Shown one piece after another: positions 46,301 through 58,300 of a stretch of DNA of 64,000 nucleotides. The notes under the pieces were generated by a model. That model saw only the letters and a list, made by a program, of their open reading frames with translations. It was not told where the DNA came from and ran no database searches. Position numbers and translations under genes: made by a program. Position 1 is the first letter of the stretch; each line of letters opens with the position of its first letter. This DNA comes from Diploptera punctata (Eukaryota > Arthropoda > Insecta > Blattodea > Blaberidae): positions 1-64,000 of the forward strand of contig JASPKZ010001236.1 in the NCBI GenBank assembly GCA_030220185.1. The letters are read 5' to 3'.

Positions 46301-49300
46301 CTATAGAAAATTTTCCCTCCAGCATTTAATAGGACGGCCTAGAGATTGTATAAGACTTGAAAGCATAATAATAGTCCCTTCGATTGGTTGCTGGCCAAAG
46401 GAAGGCAAGACCAGTGATGGGGCTGCCATCTTATAGCCTCTGGTGAGGCTTTTCTGGAGAAGAAAAGAAAATAAAGGAAAGAAGAAATGGAAGAAAGGAA
46501 AGACGCCCTAGCCCTCGGATGCCCTAATAGTGTCGGGGTCGAAAAAACAAGAGTTAACCAAGAGAGGTTAGATAGTAAAGTTAAAAGAGTGTAAAACACA
46601 AGTAAGTGAAAGAAATGTTTTGCTCAGCTTGGGCACCTTGTGGTCGCCATCCACATATCCCCTAGATGAGGACCCCTGAGAGGTCATTTATCTTTATTTT
46701 TTATATTTTATGGTATATACCTACATTAAAATACTAGGGAATTTGATAAGTAATGACAACACTGTTGTAAATCAACAATCCTAGTAGTGACCATTGTAAT
46801 CTTGTAGTATGTTAATATTTAATTTTAGGAAGTTATATTTTGAGGTTATTTTAATTATATTATTTTTGGTCTGGACATCTTACCTCAATATTAATGTTGA
46901 TTTGTTCTTGGACATGTTTCAAAACAATTCTGTTTTATCGTCAGCTTTCCCAGACTGGTTTTATTTATGTTGCATTATGTTGCACCACCTGGATGTCGAT
47001 GTCAGCTCCATCCTGTGGTTGGCCAAAGAACCTCCAAACAAGGTCACCCTCCATCGGAATATCAAAATTCATAACTCTGTTTCTGTTCTTCTGAATATAA
47101 ATTTTTTCCCAAATAGTCAGCTCTTTTGTATTTTCTAAGTGTTATATTCAGAAGAACAGAAACAGAGTTATGAATTTTGATATTCCGATGGAGGGTGACC
47201 TTGTTTGGAGGTTCTTTGGCCAACCACAGGATGGAGCTGACATCGACATCCAGGTGGTGCAACATAATGCAACATAAATAAAACCAGTCTGGGAAAGCTG
47301 ACGATAAAACAGAATTGTTTTGAAAACATGTCCAAGAACAAATCAACATTAATATTGAGGTAAGATGTCCACACCAAAAATAATATAATTGTAGTATGTT
47401 GTTGAGCAATCTTTATTGTATACATCTGTAATGTTGAAAGCCTGAAAATAACAATATTTTATGAATACATTCACTGTTTCTCACATTTAGTAAGAAATAC
47501 CACCCTAAAAAGATGTTCTATAGAATTTGTTTAGAAGATGGAATTGGGAAGTACTGAAACATTAATTCAACTCTGTGACTATAACTTATTCACAAAGATA
47601 AAAAAAACCTCAAAGTTTCTGGAATCAATCTTCACCAAAATTATACTGGGAGAAGAAAAAAAAAAAAAAAGAGGAGAATGGAGATCATCCAAGATTCTGG
47701 ACATTAGATTACTATTATTATATCAGAAAGTGTGACAACTCACCCATCAGATTGCTTTTCTGCTACTGCCATTCTGTCTGCATCTGGATCATTAGCTAAT
47801 ATAACTGTGGAACTATTTTTATCAGCTGTTTCTATAGCCAGGTTAAGTGCACTTTTCCCTTCTTCAGGGTTTGGAAATTTTACAGTTGAAAATTCTGGAT
47901 CTGGATCTTTCTGTTCTTCAACCACAATAAAAGGCTGAAATAATTTGAGGAAACATTTTAATTGTTATATCTGTTCCAAGATAAGTTCCAGTTGTAATGT
48001 AAACAAACCAGATATATGATTGGCTGTTCTTATTATTAATTTAACACTTCTCACTGAAGAACAAATTATATTTGAAGAGAAAAATTATATTATTTCATTA
48101 AATTAGTAATGGATTTTCATCCAGTAAACACCAATTCAATTGACGATTTTATTATTAATTTAACACTTCTCATTGAAGGATAAATTATATTTGAAGAAAA
48201 AAATTTTCGCCTAGACCGAAACTCGAACCCGGGACCCTTGGCTTTCCAGGCCAAGTGCTCTACCAACTGAGCTACCGAGGTGAGTTGCGATCTAGACGCA
48301 AATTTTTCTCTTATATACGTTGTAATTCCCTCGTGCCAAATGCTTGAAACCGTAGCTTCTATCTTTGCAAATGGCGGCTTCTTAGTTAAGAAGACATTTA
48401 TTGGGAATTTAACACTACTTTATAAAGGCAGTAGGGCTTCTATTGACGATTTTATTATTAATTTAACACTTCAAAGCCGCCATTTGCAAAGATAGAAGCT
48501 ACACTTTCAAGCATTTGGCACGAGGGAATTACAACGTATATAAGAGAAAAATTTGCATCTAGATCGCAACTCGCCTCGGTAGCTCAGTTGGTAGAGCACT
48601 TGGCCCGGAAAGCCAAGGATCCCGGGTTCGAGTCTCGGTCTAGGCAAAAAATTTTTTCTTCAAATATAATTTATCCTTCAATGAGAAGTGTTAAGTTAAT
48701 AATAAAATCGTCAATAGAAGCCCTAGTGGCTTTATAAAGTAGTGTTAAATTCCCAATAAATGTCTTCTTAACTAAGAAGCCGCCATTTGCAAAGATAGAA
48801 GCTACAGTTTCAAGCATTTGGCGCAAGGGAATTACAACGTATATAAGAGAAAAATTTGCATCTAGATCGCAACTCGCCTCGGTAGCTCAGTTGGTAGAGC
48901 ACTTGGCCTGGAAAGCCAAGGATCCTGGGTTCGAGTCTCGGTCTAGGCAAAAATTTTTCTCTTCAAATATAACCAATTCAATTGATTAGAAAAATTATAT
49001 GATGAGACTGGGGTTTGAACCCAGGACCTTTAGTTTTCTATGCCAATACTCTACCACTGAGCTACCTGAGAACTGCTATCTAAATGAAAATTTTTCTCTT
49101 ATACATTGTTAATTCTTGAGCAATGGCTTGTAGCATTCTGCGCTTGGGAATTAATAATGTATAAGAGAAAAAATTGTGTTTAGATTGGAGTTCTCAGGTG
49201 GCTCAGTTGGTACAGCATTGGTATAGAAAGCCAAAGGCCCTGGGTTCAAACTCCAGTCTGAGCGTATATTTTTTTCTTCAAATATAATTTGTCCTTCATT

Positions 49301-52300
49301 GAGATGAATGAAATTAATAATAAAAAATAATCAAAAGAAGTCCTACTGGCATTATAATGTAATGTTAAATTCCCAATAAAAAGTCTTCTTAATAAAAAAG
49401 CCGCCATTTTCATGATCGAGAAAAAAGGTTTGTAGCATGTGGCACTCGAGAATTAACAGTGTATAAGGAGAAAAATTTGTGTTTAGATTGGAGTGCTCAG
49501 ATAGCTCAGTTGGTAGAGCATTAGCATAGAAAGCCAAAGGTACTGAGTTCAAACCCCAATCTGAGCTTATACTTTCCTCTTCAAATATAATTTGTCTTTC
49601 ATTAAGATGTATGAAATTAATAATAAAAAAATATCAAATTTTTATTTAATATTTGTAGGAAATATCACTATGAGGTTTCTTTTAATTATTATGAGTTAGT
49701 TATTTTGACTCACCTCATATTTTGTTTACATTCTGCAAACTATCGTCATTGAGTTAAAATGCATCGACAATGTCGAATAGATGTGACGAAACTATAATCT
49801 GCAGAGTATTAAAAAAATATGAGATGAATCAAAATAACTAACTCAAAATAATCAAATTTTGATACTTACCTTAAAATTTGCAGCCCTGAATGCTTGAATC
49901 ATGAACGAATATCCAACGCCATGCATAGCAGTATATGTAAACTTAATATCACAGGCAGCGTTCATCTCTAGATTCAGCGTATCTCGTTGTATTATTTTCA
50001 TGTAGTTGCACATCGTTTCCTGAAGAGGATCTTTCAGTATTGTACTGCTATTCAAATATGGCCGTGTCCCACGAGTTCTGCCACGGGCACAAGTTGATTT
50101 CTATATTCATCTGGATTCCTTTATCATGTGGAGGAATTATCTGAAATAATTGGAATATCCATCCAACTGTAGTGGTTCTGAAATACAGCGAAATCTTTAT
50201 TTAAAACCACTACTTTCAAAAGAAACATTTAACTATAGCCTGACAACTTCAAATAAAATCCTGGCTTGAACTCATTGACCCTGTGTGTCAAGAACGCTAT
50301 AAAAAGAAAAGGTACAGAAAGAGACAAAAATACTAAAGCAATTAAACTCTTATAGGAAAAATCACTATGAGGTTTTTAAGATTTAAACAAATAGATGATG
50401 CTTTAAAAGTTGAATATTCAGAGTAAAACTATAAAATTTACGATGGAAACTGGAATTAAAAGACAAATTCCATTTTTAGATCTAAATTTAACAAGAAATG
50501 AAGAAAACAAGATAGAATTTGGAATATACAGAAAGAAGACACATAGATTCAACTATTTTGCTCACAAAGAGGCAGTGTTCAATAGTTTTGACACATAGAT
50601 TAGTAAATATACCTATGAGCAGAGAAAATTACGAAAAAGAATACATAATTAATGTAGCAATAGAAAACGGTTTTGAAGAATACATGGCACACAAGAAAAT
50701 AAATAATTTTAAAAGACAAAAATTAATTAATAAAAGTACACTTATAAAAGAAGCAGAAGAAAACATAAAATTCACTTACCATCCACTGAAACACCACAAG
50801 TTTCAAACAATTTTTAAAAAGTTCAACATATGATTTAAACAAATAGAAGATGCTTTAAAACTTGAATATTCAGAGTAGAACTATAAAATTACGATGGAAA
50901 CTGGAATTAAAAGACAAATTCCATTTTTACATCTAAATTTAAAAATAAATGAAGAAAACAAGATAGAATTTGGAATATACAGAAAGAAGACACATAGATT
51001 CAACTATTTTGCTCACAAAGAGGCAGTGTTCAATAGTTTTGACACACAGATTAGTAAATATACCTATGAGCAGAGAAAATTATGAAAAAGAATACATAAT
51101 TAATGTAGCAATAGAAAGCAGTTTTGAAGAATACATGGTACACAAGAAAATAAATAATTTTAAAAGACAAAAATTAATTAATGAAAGTACACTTATAAAA
51201 GAAGCAGAAGAAAACATAAAATTCACTTACCATCCACTGAAACACCACAAGTTTCAAACAATTTTTAAAAAGTTCAACATAAGATTGGCAACGATGAACA
51301 AATATAGCCTCAATATGATAATTAAAACCAACAAACATGACACTGGCAGTTTGTCAAACCTAATAAAACAAAAAAATGGCAGTTGACATGTCTACTCCAA
51401 TGGTATTGTTATGTACTCTTTCTCGAATGCATTCAAGGAAGAAGTGAAGAAACCATTCTTATAGCAATACCGTGTTGGGGTTTGTTCTATTGGTTGTAAA
51501 GGTAATACGCCTCTCAAACGGATTGGTGCCTCACAGAGTAATGTAGAGAGAAGATCATATTTTCTGGGGTTTTTCTTTAAGTTGTCAGGCTGTAGCTGAC
51601 TGAAAGAAATGGAAGATAGAAGAATAAGATGGTACGGCCATATTAAAAGAATGAATACTATAAGGATACCAAAGGAAGCATTGGAAGCTAGAGTAAAGAT
51701 CAAGAGGTCACCCGATTATACAGAAGGGTAGAACAATATGTAAATATTTTGGAACACGTTCAAAAGAACACAACAATTTATGAGATAAGATGTAACAGAC
51801 TCACTTTAACAAGAACTTGTGAAATATGTTATAACGATATAACAAGAAAAGTAGCAAATCTATACACACTTATAATAATAATCATCATCATCCTGCCAGG
51901 TATTAGTCCTAGAAGAACTGTTACGGCCTGAGAAAACAGTTTTCGTGCCATCTTTTCATAGGTCGATTATAATAATAATAGTATTAATGATAATAACAAA
52001 ATTTAAAATATGGTCATGTAAAAAGAATAATAGAAGACAGATTCCCAAGAAGAATACTAGAATGGGTGTCACTTGATAGAAGAAGAAGATGGTCAAAAAT
52101 AAAGTGGATTGATTGTGTTTGTGTTCTGTTGTGTATGTTTTCCAAGATTCAAGGGTTTTATTTTTCAAAAATTGTAAATATGATTCCTTTTTCGTTTTGC
52201 TATTTCCTATATTTCAGGTACAAACCATGGAGTATTCTTCTTATTGCTGTTTATATTTATTTGTCTTAGTCCTATTACTTCCTTAGCTGTGTTTAATATA

Positions 52301-55300
52301 CTGTCCTTTATTTGTTGCCATTGTTGGTCTACATTATTTTATGTATCTGTTTGGACTTGCTGTAGTTTTTCCTTTAATCTATGCTGGTACAGTTGTCTTG
52401 TGCCTTCATTTATAAATGATTCAATATTAAATTTTGTTATATACACTGACTTTTGTTTCTATATGTTTGGCAATCATATTCTTATTTTGTGTAAAACAAT
52501 TTGTGGAAGACAACCGACTTGCAAAAAGAACTAAAGAAGATGGACCAATGGATGGGAGAAGAACAAGAGGAAGACCAGCCAAGAGATGAATAGACAGTGA
52601 ATGCACATCTAATACATCTTCCTCCAAGGAGTGATTTTGGAAATAAACAGGATGAAAATCCTACAAATTATGATTAAGAAGATTATGTTTTGAGTAGCAT
52701 GAGAGAAAAAGGATTGGAATGACAGAAAGATGTGGAGGAGAATGACAGTAAATTAATTTGGCGCAGGAAGATGTTGTGAAACCAGCTAAATAAATAATAA
52801 TGATAATAATAAGTATGTTCGGAAAACAAGAAGATCTATTTTATCCAGATTTAATGAGCATATTGCACATTTTAGATTGAATAGAATTGATAAATCTGCA
52901 GTTGCTCAACATATTTCTAATCACAGTCACATTATTGACAAAAGTAATTTCAGGCTGATTAGATCAGTCATTCATTTTAAATTCCTTGATGTCCTTGAAA
53001 GTTTAGAAATTTATAAAAACAAAGATAAAATCATGAATAACGACAGGACCCTATTCCAGTCAGCACTCTCTTTTCATTAATTAAAAGAGAAGAGGATTAC
53101 TTCTATAATGTCAATATTATTTCAAATCAATTATGTCATGTGACGTAGTTTGTTTTTATCTGATTCTTAGTTTACACATTTCAGTTTGTCTTCAGTCAAT
53201 ATTAAGTCTTGATAATGGTAGAATCGCTACTGAAATGTGTTGACTCTTAACTTTTGAAATTGATGATTTGGGTTTTTATTGACTTCTGTATTACAAGGTT
53301 ATCACCAAGTAGATCCTGTTTATTTTAAAATACAATAGGAAGTAAAATTAAGAGGTTTAATAGTGAGTGGAGAACATATTTTTAATAACTCACCTCATAC
53401 AAATTCAAATTTATTTGATTTAAAACCATTGGTTTCGAATGAACGTTTCATTCATCTTCAGTTTACTTTCATGAGTCGAAACCAATGGTTTTAAATAAAA
53501 TAAATTTGAATTCTTATGAGGTAAGTTATTAAAAATATGTTCTCCACTCACTATTAATGATATAACCTCATAATGTTTACTTCCCAACATTAATTTTAAT
53601 ACAATTAAGAGGTTTACTTATTTTAGGAATTCTCACTATGAGGTATATTCATTAAGGTACAATTTTTTTATCACTCACCTCATATTGTTCTTCTTATTGA
53701 CTATAAACTAGTTTTGGAACATAGTTTCTGTTCCATCCTCAGTATCGTCATGACCGTTGTCCTGTCGTCTTGAAGAGCTGTCCTTCGCTCCTTCCATTGG
53801 CTGGCTGAAAAACCTCAAAACCAGGTCATTCTCACCGGGAAATTGATGAACTTTGAAATTCCCGGTGAGAATGACCTGGTTTCGTGGTTTTTCAGTCAGT
53901 CAATGGAAGGAGCGAAGGATAGCTCTTCAAGATGACAGAACAACGGTCGTGACGATACTGAGGATGGAACAGAAACTATGTTCCGAAACTAGTTTAAAGT
54001 CAATAAGAAGAACAATATGAGGTGAGTGATAAAAAAATTCTACCTTAATTAAGAGGTTTGTTTAATAATTAAAACATTTTGTCTATTCATTCTTACCTCT
54101 TATAGTTGTTTTTGTCGAACATATGTTTCAGGGTTTCTTAGCCCCATCGTCAGTAATTACAGACTGAATTTTCTCATGTTGTCAGCCCGGATTCTTGATT
54201 CCTGCTCTCTCTACCTCTGGTCCAATGAATTTAAGGAACCCCATTAGTAAATTCATTAGACCATAGGCAGAGAGAGCAGGAATCAAGAATCAGGGCCGAC
54301 AATATGAGAAAAATTCAGTCTGTAATCACTGACGATGGGACTAAGAAGCCCTGAAACATATGTTCATCAAAAACAACTATAAAAGGTAAGAATGAATAGA
54401 CAAAATGTTTTAATTAGATCCTATTTGTTAAATACAATAATTCTTCTTCTTCGGCTTTCCCCCACTTATAGGTTTGCCGTCTTCAGTTTCCATTTATCTC
54501 TATCATTCCAATCTCCCTCTTCCAAATTCCTATCCTCCATTATTGTTCTGACGTAGGTTTTCCATTTCCATCTTGGTCTGCCACGTTTATTTCTTCCAGG
54601 GGGTGACCATTGGTATATATATTTTGGCCATCTTTCATTTTCCGTTCTTTGTACATGGCCATACCATTTAAGCATTTGATTTTCAATCCTCTTAACAACA
54701 GATGTGGTGACCTTCATTTCTCTCCAAAGAAATTCATTTCTTATTTTATCCTGTCTTGTTTTTTGGAGGCTTCTTCTAAAATAATCAAATTCAACTGTTC
54801 TAATTTTATTCTTTTGTAATTCTGTCAAAGACCAAGTTTTGCTTCCATATGACAAAATATTCTGTATTATGCTCTTATAAATTTTCCTTTGTAATATTTT
54901 TGTTCCAAATTACTCCATGTAATGTCTTAGTTGCATTTTTTGCATTGCAATTTTAGCCTGTACATCTCTCTCACAGGTATAATAATAATATGAAATATGG
55001 TCTATGGCCCAAGCCATTTTGATGTTTCTTCCATTTGACCTGCGACACAAATAAGTTTGGACAGCTCTGACTTAAGGGGTCACTCATATTTAAGTGACAG
55101 CTATGAATTCTATTCTTAACCTCCTACAACCCCAAGGGGATCACTTTACCTTACTTTAACAACTAGAGCCAAAGAATGTATTACTAACCTGAGCACTATT
55201 TTCCCAGTAAACTTTGAAGCCGTTGTCATTTTTTGGATTATGTGATGCAGTTACCATTACTCCAGCTGCACATTTATAATGAGAAACAGCAAATGCAACA

Positions 55301-58300
55301 AAAGGAGTCGGACAAACTTTTGAATACAAATAAACAGGAATGTTACGATTCAGGAGAACAGCTGCAGTCAGTTCCGCCCATCTGTAACCACACATTAAAT
55401 CCTTCTTACAATAAGTTCATTTGTTGTGTCTTAAACTTAGTTAATAAATAAGAGTGGTAAATTCTGTATTGTATTAATAAATTAAGTCAGATATTTTTTT
55501 GCATGATGGAACATTCTTTTGTACTTACAGAAATGGCAACCATGATTGAAAGTTCAATTTGCTAAATTTCGGTGCCAACCTATAAATAACTATTACTGTA
55601 ATATTAAAAATTACTGACCCAGGGTTTGAAGTAAAACTACTGCCCTTTATGTATACTATATACAATGTATATACAAAAATATATCCAAGAAGGTAGTACA
55701 GGGTGGACCGCTCGAATGGACCTAATTTCAATTGCTTGTTACTGGCAAACGGTTGAAGATAGAAACTTAAAACAACGTTCATAGTACAGAAAAACTCACC
55801 AAGTTTCGAATCCTGTCGGTAGATGGCACAAAGATACGTTTCTCGTTCTTAGATTTAATTGTTTGTGAAAATGGCGACTCCGCAGATGAAAGCGCAAGCT
55901 GTTTTGTGGTATGCGGAGTTTAAATCAATCATTAGAGTTCAAAGGGAGTTCCGGCGTGTGTTTAACCGTGATGCTCCAACTGCTAGAAGCATAAAGAAGT
56001 GGCGTGATACATTATTAGCTACAGGATCTGTGTTGAAGAAGCATGGTGGTGGTCGCAGAGCATCCGATGAAATGGTAGCAAATGTTCAAGCCGCATTTGA
56101 GCGAAGCCCCCGGAAGTCATTAAGAAGAGCTTCGCGGGAACTTCAAATACCAAAATCGACATTACAACGGATTGTCCACAACGCCTCAAACTGCACGCAT
56201 ATAAAGTGCAGTTAGTGCAACGTCTGGAGCCGAATGACATGCCGAAACGAGTGGAATTCGCCAATACGATGCTGGACCGTCTCGGCGCTGATCCTGACTT
56301 CATGACCAAGATTTTCTTCTCGGACGAAGCCACTTTCCATTTGTCAGGCAAGGTAACCGGCATAATGTGCGGATCTGGGGATCGGAGAATCCTCACGCTA
56401 TTCAAGAGCATGTTCGTGATAGTCCGAAGATGAATGTTTGGTGCAGTTTGTCACATAATAAGGTCATTGGACCGTTTTTTCTTCGCCGAGAAAACTGTTC
56501 GTGGTACCACATATCTTGACATGCTGGATCATTCTTCTTTCCACAAATTGAACAACTGCAGCCTAACATCGTTTTCCAGCAAGATGGTGCTCCTCCCCAC
56601 TGGTCCAATGAAGTTCGTACGACTTTGGACAACATTTTCCCTGGCCGTTGGATTGGTAGGGGAAGACCAATCGTGTGGCCCCCGAGATCTCCCGATTTAA
56701 CACCACTGGATTTCTTTCTCTGGGGCTATGTCAAAGATAAAGTTTACACCACCCCAGTCAAAGACCTTCGTGATCTTCGTGAGCGCATCATAGAGGCTAT
56801 TGAGAACATTCCAGAAGACATACTCCAACGTACTTGGCAAGAAATTGTTCATCGCTTTGATATCGTCACAGTGACTGCTGGGGCTCATATAGAGATGTGG
56901 TGATCTGGATATCAAAACTTGGTGAGTTTTTCTGTAATATGAACGTTATTTTAAGTTTCTATCTTCAACCGTTTGCCAGTAACAAGCAATTGAAATTAGG
57001 TCCATTCGAGCGGTCCACCCTGTATTAATATACATTATACGAAACAAATCACTGCATTTTAAATGAACTGAACTTTATTTGAAACAATATAAAACAATAA
57101 ATTCATACTTTCTGCCATTTTATGCCAGATTGGTGTCACAGCCTGCTGTAGTCTCAACTAAATTATTTTCAGCATTTAGTATATATACAACATGCTCATC
57201 GAATGGAAGATCACAGAATACCCAAACTAATGTTAATATTAAGGTAGAATATACCTCATAGTGAGAATTCCTAAAATAAGTAATGTTAATATATCAACCT
57301 GCAGGAAGAAGAAGACAGGACGTCCACTCAAAAGACTTCTGGATGGTGTTTCTCTTGAGGCCGAAACAGGTCAACAAATGGTCTAAATTCGTGAATGTAC
57401 TATGATGATGATGAGTATATATACATAGGCCAGACTGCTAACGTCAGTCAGTTGTTATAACGAATGCAAATATTTCTAACAAAGATATTAGTATTTTACT
57501 ATTATTTATTATTTTGAAAACACAATCGCGCAAAAAAATAAAGTACAATGCACATTTGTGAAGTGTTTTACAGAATCTCGGAAATTAAACACCTCATTAT
57601 CATTCATTTTTAATAATTTCCTTGCTTCTGTAAAAACCACTTCCCAACCTTGCATTGTAATGTACTATTTCATCTCACCTCATAAAATCCATGTTTTCAC
57701 ACAACCGGTTTCAAAGACCCTTTGTCTTCATCCTCAGCCAAAACCTTAACAGTTGATATTCTGCTGTTACCATCCTCTTCAAAACTGCCATCTGGTGCTG
57801 ATTTTATGTACTCTGAGTTCAGAAGAGGATGGTAATGGCTGAATTATCAACAGTTGGAGTTTTGACAAGGGATGAAGTTGAAGGCATTTGAAACAGGTTC
57901 TGTGAAAACACGGAGTTTTGTGAGGTGAGATGAAAAAATATTTATATGACTCTTCTTCTTCCTTCCAAGATTTATTTTTATTCAATCTGCATACACTAAT
58001 TCTTTTAATAATAAAAGTAAAATTAGGCCTAAAAGCTCACATCCATTTTAGGTAAAAGAATTTTAATTTAAATCTTAAATATAAATGACATCTATACGAA
58101 AACAAGTGTAATTAAATTAGTATGGTTCAAATTCTTCCCTGTAGGGGGAGAGGGCCTAAATCTCTGTTAAGGGAAACAAGGGCTTACAAGAAGAAGAAAA
58201 AATTAAATCTCGTAGTGATTTTTCCTATAAAAGTTCAATCTATTTTAATATTTTACTTCACTGTAGGCTATTACCTTCTACTGTTGTGTCTTCCATCATA

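Noticed and set aside
55871..56903. Host SETMAR-like or domesticated transposase gene
   Set aside because: Flanked by intact TIRs and TA duplication, with several frameshifts; no SET domain.
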